Positions 49,198-60,147 of a stretch of 64,000 nt of DNA are shown here, piece after piece. The translations under genes and the position numbers were made by a program. Numbering within the stretch: position 1 is the stretch's first letter; each line of letters begins with the position of its first letter. Under the pieces are notes generated by a model. That model searched no databases, was not told where the DNA came from, and was given only the letters and a program-made list of their open reading frames with translations. Origin of the DNA: Myrica gale (Eukaryota > Streptophyta > Magnoliopsida > Fagales > Myricaceae). Where the stretch lies: positions 18,897,001 through 18,961,000 of the forward strand of contig OZ005611.1 in the NCBI GenBank assembly GCA_963930655.1. The letters run 5' to 3'.

Positions 49198-50040
49198 GGC
49201 TTTGGCATCAACGTTTGTGCCACCCGTCCTTCACTTATATGAAGTATTTATTCCCTGATATTTTTTCCCATTTGCATAACCATGACCTTCAGTGTGATAC
49301 TTGCAATTTAGCTAAAAGTCATCGAGTTTCGTACCCGGTGAGCATGAATAAAAGTGATGTTCCCTTTGCTTTAATTTATTCTCATGTGTGGGGTCCTTCT
49401 CTAGTTTCTTCTATGTCTGACATATGATGGTTTATGATTTTTTGCCGATGATTGTACACGGATGACTTGACTCTATTTGCTTAAACATAAGGACGAGGTA
49501 CTATGTTTGTTCTAAACCTTCCATGCTATGGTTCAAACTAAGTTCTCGGGCAAGATTCAAACTCTCCTCTTGGATAATGGCGGCGAATACTTTAATCACT
49601 AGTTTCAAGATTATTTTCGACATCATGGTCCTCTTCGTGAAATCTCCTGCTCACAGACCCCTCAACAAAATGAGGTTGCTAAAAGAAAAAACATGGGTGA
49701 TTTTGTTGCCATTGTAATATATTTACTCAATCATATGCCATCCAAAGTCTTGAACTTTAAGACTCTTTTTCAAGCTTTGTCAACTTAAGTCACCTTGCCC
49801 ACTATTTTGATGATCCCTCCCAGGATGTTTAGATGCCTTGCCTATCTACATCTTCACAAGAACGAACGCACAAAGCTTGACCCTTGTGCGGTCTACTGTC
49901 TTTTTTTGGGGTATGTCTCTCATCAGAAAGACTACCGATGCTATGATCCTACAACCAAACGCACCTATGTGACTATGGATGTCACTTTCCTCAAATCTGA
50001 CACTTTCTACTCTTCTCCGCCTTCCAATTCTTCTCTTTAG
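49198..50040 (+). pseudogene. copia integrase remnant
   Basis: LWHQRLCHPSFTYMKYLFPD and HNHDLQCDTCNLAKSH give the HHCC zinc finger (about 49198-49320). Core pieces follow in shifting frames (LLDNGGEY near 49566, SCSQTPQQNEVAKRKN near 49650, then FRCLAYLHLHKNERTKLDPC and GYVSHQKDYRCYDPTTKRTY at 49825-49975). Stops and small indels interrupt it repeatedly. Confidence 0.8.
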
Positions 50041-50481
50041 GGGAGAATCGAGATAAAGAGATGAATTGGTTGAGACTATATTGGTTGTACATTCATGACA
50101 ACGAAGTGAAGATCTGTGAAGAATCATATAGAGGGCGTGATGCGCCTTCAAAAGTACCAAGAGTGAAGCCTTTGACATCTGAAACTGAAATTGAAGTCCC
50201 CCACTTCTCAGTACCCGACGATGCATATCCTGAGAGTAATCCTGTGTTAAGCACTCATACCATTATACCATCTAATGATATGAATATCGTTACTGGATAC
50301 AACTTACCTTTCACGCATAATCTTTTTTTTTTATATAAGTAAGCTTTATTGAAAGAAAAGAGGTCAGAACAGTACAAAGGCTATTTTGAACACACAAGAA
50401 AAAAACCAGCATGCCCAGGAAGCCCTAAACACCTGAATTCATGCCCTGTAAGACCTGGAAGACCTGTATACCCGACAAAGA

Positions 50482-50690
50482 GGAGACCGGCATGGCCGGG
50501 ATTCCATGAACACCCGAAGTCAAGAACTGCAATCATGAGAATCCCTGTAAGCCCAATAGAGAAGAGACCTGCACGTCCGGTATGACCGTGATTCCATGAA
50601 CACCTGGAGTCAAGCCCTGCAATCTCAGGAATCCCTGTAAGCCTGATAGAGAAGAGACCTACACGCCCGGGAACCCCGAGAAGACCTAAA
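50482..50690. repeat. 90-bp tandem repeat in the LINE 3' tail
   Basis: ATTCCATGAACAC recurs at 50501 and 50591 and AATCCCTGTAAGCC recurs with the same 90-base offset; a third partial unit ends near 50670. On the minus strand the units translate to a Gly-Pro-rich, collagen-like phrase, which is a by-product of the repeat. Confidence 0.7.
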
Positions 50691-50829
50691 ACGTGAAGGC
50701 AAACCTGTAACCACGGAAACCAACAAGACACCAAAAGAGAACAACAACCCGATTACCCAACAAGACTCGAAGCTCCCTACCTCATCCTACTACGCTTCTG
50801 ACTATCCAACAACCCCCAAACAATCAAAC

Positions 50830-51796
50830 TCAAAATTTGGGCTTGCGTAGGGATTTGATCGAGACCCGACCACCTTTATCGTTCTTCTTAGACACCGACT
50901 GCTTCCCTTCATAATTGACTGAAGATTTCAACCCCTTTATCTCCCTGAAGACCTTGCCTCCTGATTTGCTGGGCTTCGCGAGCCCACTCCTCTCCCTATC
51001 ATGCTCTAGAGCTTCAAGGAGAGCCATTAGATCACTCTCGTGTCCATCACAAGAGAGACCAACCACTTGTGTAAAGGAACACCATGTCCAACACACCGCC
51101 AACGGTTCAGCCACAACCCTTTCAGCGCCACTATCTACGCATACTACAACCCTTCCCGCTGCTAAAGAAGCAGCGGGTCCTCCATCATCTCCTTCCTTAA
51201 TAGCCAAGTCGCAACTCCCAAAGGAAGCCACCGAGTCGTCGATGACCTGTCTAGAAAACAAGGAATTGTGAGGAATAATGGGAAGATCGTGGCCTTCAAC
51301 ACCACACACCTCCAACACAGGGCCCATGTAAGAGGAACCCCCAACCAACACCTCTGCATCCCCCTTTAGCCTTGGAAGGGCACACTGACTTCCAGATCCC
51401 GGCTTCAAATCGGAGATCTGAAAGTCAGACGAAGCTCGACCAAGGTCGGTAGGAGCTCCCGTCACTGGCTAGATACTGGCCATACTCCTCGCCACCCCAG
51501 AAGGCGTCAACCCCTCCTCCCGGAGTTTGCGGGTTCGCAATCCCATTGAAAGCCTTCCTACCCGACCCAATTGCCAGCCCAACCTCCCCCTCCATTTTTG
51601 CCCCATCCCCCAGCCCAAGCCCAAGCCTACTCGCCTCCCACTCTAGATGAGAAACGTGCGGCACCTCCTCAGCAGAAACTCTATGGGCATCCAAGCTGCA
51701 CTCAGAATAACCAAGGCCCATCTCTCCCACGCAACTCACCGCACCAAGAAGCCTCTCTAGTTCAAGGCGCAGGCCTATAAGCCTCTCACGGTACAT
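50830..51796 (-). pseudogene. LINE ORF1-type remnant
   Basis: Two overlapping minus-strand frames (51796-51425 and 51465-50830) carry Gly/Ser-rich linker sequence ending in SGGKVFREIKGLKSSVNYEG and a basic tail. No DUF4283 core or zinc knuckle is visible, so it is a partial ORF1 linker. Confidence 0.5.
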
Positions 51797-52043
51797 GATT
51801 TAGACAAAAAATATCTTCCCTGTCAGTAGCGCCGACCTTAGCATTAATTGCCTAAATATTGGAAGTTGTAACATTAGTCGCTTGGTCTGCAGGGCTATGC
51901 AACTTTTCAGCACGCGATCCCTTTTGGCCGCTAGGAACAGAGACTACAAGACGAGCAAATCGAGGACTTGAGAAAGCCAGTGAAGGGCTACCTTTACAGC
52001 AGCAACAAACGAGACACTATCTCTGTGACCACCAGGCATAATC

Positions 52044-52900
52044 AGGGCAAGCCACCAGACATCATGGAACGAAGGTCAAAGTACCCAATTGCCAACTATG
52101 TGTCCACCAAGAAGCTATATGAACGTCTCAGGACATTTGTGCACGAGCTGTCCTCGGGCCATGTTCCCATTGGCGTTGAGGAAGCCTTAACAGATCCAAA
52201 GCGGACTTAGGCGATAAAAGAAGAAATGGAGGCATTGATGAAGAACGAGACATGGACTTTAGTACCATTATCGGAAGGAAAAAAACCGTGGATGTAAATA
52301 AGTATTCTCCATCAAACACAAGGAAAATGAATCTATTGAAAGATACAAAGCCAGACTGGTAGCAAATGGTTATACACAAACTTTGACGTCGATTATCAGG
52401 AAACTTTCTCATCAGTAGCCAAGCTAAATATTGTTAGAGTTTTATTATCTCTTGCAGCAAGCCTTGATTGACTTTTGCATCAATTTGATGTAAAGAACGC
52501 ATTCCTCCATTGTGATCTTGAGGAGGAGGTCTACATGGATGTTCCTATAGGCTACAACATCTTTAGAAACTAAAGTGGTATGTAGACTACAACAAGCATT
52601 ATACAGACTGAAACAATCACCTCGAGTCTGGTTTGGACGACTCAGTTTGGCAATGAAGAAATACAACTTCAAACAAAGTAACTTAGATAATACATTGTTC
52701 CTAAAGCATCGACCGGGCAAGGTAACTGCTTAAATTGTCTATGTAGATGACATGATAATCACATGAGATGATGTAGAAGAGATATCCAGACTTCAAAAAT
52801 AATTAGCAACTGAATTCAAAATGAAGAGCCTAGGAGGATTGAAGTATTTTCTGGGAATTGAAGTTGCAAGATCAAGAAAGGGATATTCCTTTCCCAACAA
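52044..52900 (+). pseudogene. copia reverse transcriptase remnant
   Basis: KYPIANYVSTKKLYERLRTF and VPIGVEEALTDPK precede the domain; AIKEEMEALMKNETWTLVPL opens it. The palm motif is legible as [20 protein letters not shown] (about 52489-52548), and the catalytic YVDD is at 52740-52751, followed by MIIT and a stop. Stops and frameshifts interrupt it several times. Confidence 0.82.
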
Positions 52901-53620
52901 AAATATGTGTTAGACTTACTATTAGAGGTGAGATTGCTGGAGTGTAAACCGGCAGACACTCCAATTGTTCAAAATCACAAGCTTGGTGAGTATTTAGACC
53001 AAGTACCAACAGAAAAAGAAAGGTGCCAAAGACTAGTAGGAAAACTTATCTACCTCTCTCATACTCGTCCCGATATTGCATATGCTGTGAGTGTAGTAAG
53101 TGAATTTATGCATTGTCCTAGTGTGGATCATATGGATGCAGTAATCCGGATACTTCGATACTTGAAATCATCTCCTGGGAAAGGTATCATGTTTGTGAAG
53201 AATAATCACCTAAAAGTTGATGGTTACATAGATGCGGATTGAGCAGGTAATATCAAGGACAAAATCCACTTCAAGTTACTTTATGTTTGTAGGTGGGGAC
53301 TTCGTTACATGTAGAAGTAAGAAGCAAAAAGTAGTGACATTATCAAGCGCTGAAGTTGAGTTTCATGGGATGGCTAAGGGATTTTGCGAACTTCTTTGGC
53401 TTAAAAGACTACTAACCAAGATTTCTTGGTGACAACAAAGCGGTTATCGCCATCTCTCACAATCCTGTTCAACTTGACCGCACTAAACACGTGGAGGTGG
53501 ACCGACATTTCATCAAATTGAATCTCGAAGATAAGATTATACTTACAAAAGCTGTTTCTAGAAAGAAGTTCTACATTTCACTAGACAAGCTGTGCATGAG
53601 AGACCTGTATGCATCATCTT
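52900..53620 (+). pseudogene. copia RNase H remnant
   Basis: The best preserved part: PIVQNHKLGEYLDQVPTEKE, YQRLVGKLIYLSHTRPDI-like text (53031-53080, here C in the first place), YAVSVVSEFMHCPSVDHMDA and ILRYLKSSPGKGI lead into the RNase H with YIDAD and a stop at 53240. It resumes with SSYFMFVGGDFVTCRSKKQK and SSAEVEFHGMA. Ends at the PPT. Confidence 0.82.
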
Positions 53621-53629
53621 GATGGGGAG

Positions 53630-53905
53630 TGTTGGCGTGAGCTGTATAATTTGGAGAGATTACAGAAATCTCTTCAATGATTGAAGCCTAAAGATCGGAT
53701 TTAGAAATATCATGAAAATCAAGATCTTTCTCGCAAATCAAAGATAATTGAAATTTATGTAATCAGTCATAATTAGTTGATTATGTATCAATTAATTACC
53801 AGTATAGTTGCTTATAAAAGGATGACTCTTTAGACACATTTTAAAATATAAAAAGTATTTTTTATTTTTTTCTGTCTTATCTCTTATTTCAACTTCTACC
53901 GCTCC
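53630..53905 (+). repeat. copia 3' LTR
   Basis: Starts TGTTGGCGTGAGCTGTATAA directly after the polypurine tract; has an LTR TATA box TATAAAAG (about 53813) and pyrimidine-rich R/U5. The 3' limit is estimated because the 5' LTR is gone. Confidence 0.6.
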
Positions 53906-54589
53906 GAATTATTGTACCATTTGCAAGTTGTAGGTTTCTTAATTGTTGTTGTCTAGGAAAGGGGGTTTCTTGGCAAGTCGTGGGGTCACTTGCACATGCG
54001 TGATTATTATTTTGTCGGTTATGAACTTTAGCGATGAAAGCGACAAGAACAGTGATTTGTGATCATTTGTACGAAATTGCTTTTTAATTTAGTGGTCCCC
54101 ACACGTCACGTGCCTGATATATGTTTAATTTGTTAATTTGTTAAACTGAGTACAGGGACCAAAATTAAATCGCCCTACGTCAGCATCATTGTTGCTGATG
54201 CTGCCTTTCAACCACACTTATTCTCAATGTTTCCGGACTATTAATTTCAATTGATGCTATTTATGTCCCCACCTTTAATCATTTGCTATGAAAGAACATA
54301 TGGCAACAATGTGCTTGCCATGTTGGGTCTTTCTGGTTTCTGATGTTGAATTCTTTTGGTAAAGGAACTTTGAGAACTTCCAGCTAGACGAATTCTAATC
54401 TCTGGCCTGTGTACTGCGTGTCTGAACAGATTTAACGCACTCTAATGTCTTAACATCACGTGAAAATTGATTTCGATCTCCGCGATTCCAACTTAAATTG
54501 ATTTCGATATAATTTTCGTCAAAAATTGAATTTAGGAGTATATCATTTATCCACGTAATCTCAAATTCGTTATAAACACGGAAACAATA
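53906..54589. other. Intergenic spacer between copia and block copy 2
   Basis: No conserved frame, RNA or bounded repeat recognised. Confidence 0.35.
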
Positions 54590-54637
54590 AGAGGATGAAT
54601 TAACTTTGACAAAGTTCATCATAATTGAAAGTTAGGA

Positions 54638-54999
54638 AATGTTGGGATTTGTAACACATCAGTTGTGGAAGAAGTTGATGGTCAGTTTATAAGTGTGAGA
54701 GAAAATCTCACCTCTTGAGCTAACTTTTGAGGTTGAGAAAGTTCAAGACCATCTAATACTGGTATCAGAATCCAGGTTTATCAACAAGTCTCAGACCCAA
54801 CAATTTATGGGAGAAACGAGTTGTCTGCATCCAATCCAAAGTCCAATGTAAAAGAGAGATTATTGAGGTTAGTCTCACATCGGTTATGAAAGTGATTGAT
54901 GGTCAGTTTATAAGTGTGAGAGAAAATCTCACCTCTTAAACTAACTTTTAAAATTAAGGACCAAAACTTCTCAATAGAATTATAATATAATCGCAAAAG
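54638..54999 (+). mobile_element. TRIM (miniature LTR retrotransposon)
   Basis: Two direct repeats share GATGGTCAGTTTATAAGTGT and GAGAGAAAATCTCACCTCTT (about 54678-54722 and 54898-54940). The first begins TGTTGGGATTTG. Just after the first repeat is TGGTATCAGA (about 54759), the primer-binding site complementary to initiator tRNA-Met used by plant LTR elements. The interior is about 100 bp without a frame. The right end is eroded, so its limit is approximate. Confidence 0.65.
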
Positions 55000-55890
55000 T
55001 TTCTAAAATAAAATAAAAATAACATAATTTAAATAATGTAATTCTACTTAAAAAACTGTCGTTATTCTTTCCTCTTATTCACCCTCTCAAAGCACAGATT
55101 AGGTGACAAAGCAGAATCTTGGATAGATCCGTACAGAGATACCTTTGACAACGTAGGTACTGTTATAGGGAATATAGGATTGCAGTAGAGGATTGTCCCA
55201 TCCGGTTACGGATGATAATTGATTTTTCTTGCTGCAGTATTCATGATCTGCCGCAACAACAAAGGACTGGGCCGAATCAAAGCCGACTAACTAGGAGCAA
55301 AGACATAAAATAAAAAAAAATAAGAAATTGCTGAATCACTTTAAAATCAAAGTATGGACTAACTAATTATATCTTATGGTCCATTTCATTTGTTAATGTG
55401 TTGAAGGAATGCAAATCGTTTATTAATCTAATTATTAGGACATAATTCAAACCCTCAGTCCCTACCTTAGCCGAAAAATAAATTTTTTCTCACAAAGAAT
55501 TTGGTTTTTAGATATTTTTAGTATTTTCTGTATTTTGGCCTTTTTAAAAACATATTTTAACATACTTACCTCTCCCTAAATTCTATTTTTTACTTAATTC
55601 CGTAAGATCAGTGACAAAGTCAGGATTTAATCTTGGGGGCCAAGTTAATATTTTATTCTCTTTCTTTCTTTTTACTTAAAGAATGTAATTTTAAATAATA
55701 TTGCATAACATCCAAGAATGTACATAACACCATCTTTAATCAGAGCAATAGATTAAAAGACATAATTATAGAAGCTGGTCCAAGAAAAATCGTACATGAT
55801 GAATGGTGAGAAATATATATATATATATATATTTTTTTGAGAAATGTTTTTAAGTCTATCTATTGAGCTTTAAGAAAATTCAAGTTCTTA

Positions 55891-56173
55891 ATTCCAAGGG
55901 GTTGGCCTGAGTGGTGAAGGCCTGAGTGGTGAAGGCTTGGGGCCTAGGGGTTTGCTTCCCCTTAGGTTTCAAGTTCGAATTTTTTCAGGTGCAAACAACT
56001 TCTTGGGATCACTCCCTCAGCGAAGCTGGACTTAACTGACATGTGTGATTTGGGAGGGCTACACGGCCGGGGATTTGCAGTGACGTTAAGCCCACCTCGT
56101 GCGTATACTGGACCAGGTTCGTCCGAGCTCGGTGCACGTGGTTGGGTGCCCGAATTTCCCTCGTCACCAAAAA
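55891..56173 (+). mobile_element. tRNA-derived SINE with 15-bp target duplication
   Basis: 283 bp flanked by AAATTCAAGTTCTTA (55876-55890, 56174-56188). A polymerase III A box TGGCCTGAGTGG (about 55903) and B box region GGTTTCAAGTTCGAATT (about 55964) stand near the 5' end, and the 3' end is CACC followed by an A run. The 16-bp stretch with the A box is tandemly duplicated. Block copy 1 has the empty site near 48612. Confidence 0.88.
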
Positions 56174-56284
56174 AAATTCAAGTTCTTAAATTAGGAAACA
56201 GAATATTCTGAATTTCAACATTCAAAAACTCATTTAGAAAAATCAGACGTTACAATATAATTCTTTAACGAAAGATAAGAAGCT

Positions 56285-56560
56285 TTGTGAATTTGTTTAC
56301 TTTCCAAATGCTAACCTATAAATTTTTCTTTCCTGCATGCAGAAAATCACTGTAGTCACTCTCTACCCCCTTTCTTTTTCTTTCTTGGAAAAGGATTTGT
56401 AAAATCATGTTTTGCACTCCCCTCCCAAATTTTTTACAAATCCTCATGTGATCCTCTTTTCGCTTCTAATTAATGAAATTCCTTCCTTCCCTTGGTCTCT
56501 TTAAACAAACTTTAAACATTCTATTTTGACCATTTAAATATAAAAAGAAAATTATTTGTA
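56285..56560 (-). repeat. Inverted counterpart of 48735-48965
   Basis: Reads as the reverse complement of 48735-48965 with additional internal bases (a GGATTTGTAAAA-flanked stretch around 56390). It follows block copy 2 immediately, where copy 1 has the same segment in direct orientation. Confidence 0.75.
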
Positions 56561-56589
56561 AAAGTTGCTTTGGCTCTTAAAAAATGAAT

Positions 56590-57320
56590 TACTTAACATA
56601 TAATACTTTATACATATTATTTAACATATAATACCTTATACATATTGTTTAATAGTACCTTGTACATATTATGTAATTGTACTTTAATTTATACATTTTA
56701 TATATGTAACATATAGTAGCATGTAAATATTATTTAATATATAATACTACCTTATACATATTATATAATAGTACCTTGTACATATTACTTAATAGTAAAT
56801 TATAGATATTATATAATAGTACCTTATACATTTTATATATGTAATATGTAGTAGGTTGTACATATTATTTAATAGTAACTTGTAAATATTATATAACAGT
56901 ACATTATATATTTTATATATGTAACATATAGTATCTTGTACATATTATTTAATATATAATATCTTATACATATTCTGTAATAGTACCATATACATATTAT
57001 GTGATATTACTTTATAGATAGTACTTAATACTTAATAGTACTTTGTACATATTATATAATAGATAGTACATTGTACATATTATATAACATTAATTTGTAT
57101 ATATTATATAATAGTACCTTATACATATTATGTAATAGTATCTTATACATTTTATTTGTGTAATATATTTTACGTTGTACATATTATTTAATATATAGTA
57201 CCTTATACATATTGTTTAATAATACCTTATACATATTATATAATAGTACCTTAAGTACATATTACTTAATAGTACCTGATACATATTATATAACAGTACC
57301 TTGTACATATTATATAATAG

Positions 57321-57357
<37 letters not shown>

Positions 57358-57415
57358 GTAATAGTACCTTATACATATTATATATATAATATATAGTACA
57401 CTGTACATATTATTT
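56590..57415. repeat. AT-rich minisatellite, ~20-30 bp units
   Basis: Over 800 bp consist of variants of TACATATTATATAATAGTACCTTA, with units of roughly 20 to 30 bases and a few longer interleaved TTTTATATATGTAATATATA spacers; (AT)n at about 57335-57355. No frame. Irregular unit length suggests slippage and unequal exchange. Confidence 0.8.
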
Positions 57416-57424
57416 AAGTGTTAT

Positions 57425-60147
57425 AAATTATTCCAAAAACGTTCGAACAAATAAATACTGTACAAACCATAAAAAACAAGAAACGACGCCGTATCAACTA
57501 TAAAAAACTTTTGAACGATACTTCAATAATCGTTAGAACGTTATTTGAAAACTAAGACGACGTCGTTCAGATAGAAAAAGAATCGTTCGAGCGTATAAAA
57601 AATGTTCGAACGGTATTTTAAGCTCTCTTTTTTGCCGCCCCTATAAAAAATTGTACTGTTCTAACGCAAAATTATAATTCTAACGAACGCTAAAAATAAT
57701 GCTGCGACACTATTTCATTTTCTAAAATACTTTCGAACGTTGTTTTAATAAATGTTAGAACGATTTTGAAAACTAACGACTTCGTTTAGATAACAAACAA
57801 TCATTCGAGCGAATGAAAAATGAGTTCGAACAGTATTTGAAGTGCGCTTTTCTCCGCCTATTTTTTGCAAAATGTTATGATGTAGCAAAACACGTTCGAT
57901 TGGAAACCACGAACTCAAATACCATAGATTCGACCGTGAGACCTCATTTCCCCCACACTCTCAAAATACCATAAATTTGCATCGGTTTTGTTTGTTCTTC
58001 TATCGAAATCTTATGTTTTTTGTCTTATTGTTGTAGGAAAATACTCAAATGGAGCTTCTATGTGTTTTAGAGGTACGATTTATCATCTTTATTAATGAAT
58101 TTATTAATTTTTAGGTATATATTTTTTGTTGTGATTTGATTTTTTGGATGAAATTTATATTTAAATGCTTATGGTCAGTTTCGTACGTGTTTAGTAGTGT
58201 TGAATGCATGTTTTGGGAGTAAAAAAAATAATTTTTTGTGATTGATTGAAATTTTTTGGTTCAGTGAATTTCGTAGTTTTTACGCATCGTTTGAACATTG
58301 TAAAAGTGTTCGTTTGAACGAAAGTGTTAAATTGTTCGTTTACATGGATGTACTCATGTTTGAACAATGCTTTTATATTGTTCATGTGCATTTTGGTCTT
58401 TTGAACGTATTCAAACTATTTTTTTTTTTATTTTTTTAGGAAAACTAGAAGTTTTGCATTATGCACGAAAAATCTAAATTTGAGGTGTTAGGCTTAAGAT
58501 GGATTTGCATCACTGAAACAGTATTAACATGCATATGAAACTAATGACGATGATAACAAAAGTTGATACAATATTTTCCAACGAGCATATTTCATTGTAT
58601 GGAAATAAATAGAGAGCAATACTCTGGTCAGTGGGGCTGGACTTCTGAAAACTTTTTGGCCACACATCCGATCTAAAAAGCAGTTCTTTCCTTCCAATCT
58701 ACATTTTCCAAACTAGAATCTTTCCTTGTATGGAAAGAAATAGAGAGCAATACTCTAGTTAGTAGGGCCGAGCTTCTGAAAATCTTTTGGCCACACATCC
58801 GATCTAAAAAGCAGTTCTTTCTTTACAATCTAGAACATGCAAATAACTGTTTTATAGGTTTGATGTGTGAGTAAAGGTTTTCAGATGTCCAACCCTAGTC
58901 TGGCCAGAGTATTGCTCTTTACTTCTTTCCATACAATGAAGGATGCTAGTTTGGAAAATGTTGTATCAAATTTTGTTATTCTTGCCATTAGTTTCATGTG
59001 CATGTTAATACTGTTACAGTTATGCAAATCTATTTGAGATCAAATATCTCAAATTTAGATTTGTCGTGCATAATGCAAAACTTATAATTTTCCTAACAAA
59101 TAAAAAAGTTGTTTTGAATGTGTTCGATAGATCACAATATGTACGATTGGTGTAAACATGTTAGATATAATCATTCAATTACATCAGCCCTGTCTGGGGC
59201 CTTAGCTTTTCCTATGCTGATATTGGATCACCATCACCGAAAACGAGATCGAGTAGATGTATAGGTAAGTTATATATATTTTCCAATTCAGTTGAATTTT
59301 TTTAATGATTATTTTTGTCAATTATTTAAGAGTTATATTGATTTAAAATTGCTAATTTAGGAAAAGTTGGATGCACTCAATGGCCAAGATAGATTATTTT
59401 TTATTGCGTATGGTATTTAATTGTTTCAAATATTGTGATTAATTATTTAATTGTACATTTTGTTAATAATTTTTTTATTTAATAATATTTTGTTAATAAT
59501 TATCCAACAATTTTTTAATTTTTTTTATAAAAAATCCGTTCCAACGTTAGGTTTTGCGTTCGAAATACATTGTACCACCCCTACTTTTGAACCCTATTTT
59601 TCATAACATGTTCGAACAACTACTTTTTTATTCCTCAATCGGTCTATCAAACGCATTTAATGATATATGTTGGAACGACATAAAAAGTTCAAACATTTTT
59701 TTACCTTTATGTCCGAAACTGTCTGAAGTCTTTCGAGTGAAACGTTGTAACTCATTAAGAACAGCTGCAGACGTTTCATTTTACAACGTTGCAACAGTAT
59801 CCGTAATATCGAACGTATAATTTTTGTTGTGGTTCGAACGTTAATTTGCCTTCTGAAATGAATTTATATTTTCCGTCGAAATCCATTCGAACATAATCCT
59901 CAACTGTCCGTTCTAAACAGTTCGAATGATATTTTGATTTTGGGACAGGAAAGCACAGAAGCTTTCCCTACAGGAAAAGTATTTTTTGGGATGAAATACC
60001 ATTTCCATCCTAAATTACTTTTTGTAACGTAGTTGTTGGGATAGTTGGAGCGACGGACGGATTCCGTCCCCAAAAAATTTTTTAGGACGGAATTTAGATT
60101 TTTTGGGATGAAAAAATGGATCCTAAAAACCAATTTTTGTTGTAGTG
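57425..60147. mobile_element. Second CACTA-like element, left end unclear
   Basis: The right end TTTTTGTTGTAGTG (60134-60147) is CACTACAACAAAAA on the other strand, a standard plant CACTA terminus, with subterminal GGGATGAAA/GGACGGAAT phrases (59995-60125). Palindromic TTCGAACG motifs crowd both sides (57440-57900 and 59535-59930). No CACTA start is visible on the left, where it abuts the AT minisatellite, so the left end is lost or eroded. No transposase remains. Confidence 0.6.
58435..59096. repeat. 660-bp foldback with internal 131-bp tandem duplication
   Basis: GTTTTGCATTATGCACGA near 58451 mirrors TCGTGCATAATGCAAAAC near 59064, and the pairing continues inward for about 200 bases (AAACTAATG.. 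with CATTAGTTTCATG). The left arm is followed by a tandem second copy of its inner part (TGTATGGAAA at 58596 and 58727). A transcript would form a very long, slightly mismatched hairpin. Confidence 0.75.

Larger units (their letters stand above)
50323..52035 (-). mobile_element. Internally deleted LINE inserted in the copia element
   Basis: On the minus strand it runs from about 52035 to a poly(A) tail seen as T10 at 50323-50332. The 8-bp word GCATAATC stands on both sides (50315-50322, 52036-52043). It encodes ORF1-like pieces (51796-50830; including REIKGLKSSVNYEGK, which in plant LINEs precedes the endonuclease) and then jumps to a 3' tail, lacking endonuclease and reverse transcriptase. 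Removing it and one GCATAATC restores an open copia frame across the junction. Confidence 0.82.
49198..53905 (+). mobile_element. 5'-truncated copia LTR retrotransposon, split by a LINE
   Basis: Order: GAG-pre-integrase/integrase zinc finger, integrase core pieces, linker, [LINE 50323-52035], reverse transcriptase with YVDD, RNase H, polypurine tract GATGGGGAG (53621-53629) and the 3' LTR. INT before RT/RH is the copia order. Gag, protease and the 5' LTR are missing; the element starts abruptly at about 49198. Multiple stops make it inactive. Confidence 0.85.
54590..56271 (+). repeat. Duplicated block, copy 2
   Basis: Direct copy of 47215-48720. It carries a TRIM (54638-54999) and a SINE (55891-56173) that copy 1 lacks, and is missing 180 bp present in copy 1; that deletion lies between two TTTGACAA words in copy 1, suggesting loss by recombination between short repeats. 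Homology ends at TTCTTTAACGAAAG (56271). Confidence 0.85.

Noticed and set aside
50381-50734. Collagen-like Gly-Pro-rich open frame on the minus strand
   Set aside because: It is the translation of a 90-bp tandem repeat in a LINE tail and has no start, neighbours or conservation signal.
55903-55990. tRNA gene at the A/B box pair
   Set aside because: It cannot fold as a cloverleaf, has a duplicated A box, and is flanked by SINE target duplications and a 3' A run.
47215-56271. The two duplicated blocks as LTRs of one large retrotransposon
   Set aside because: The copia element between them has its own polypurine tract and LTR at 53630, and no primer-binding site follows copy 1.
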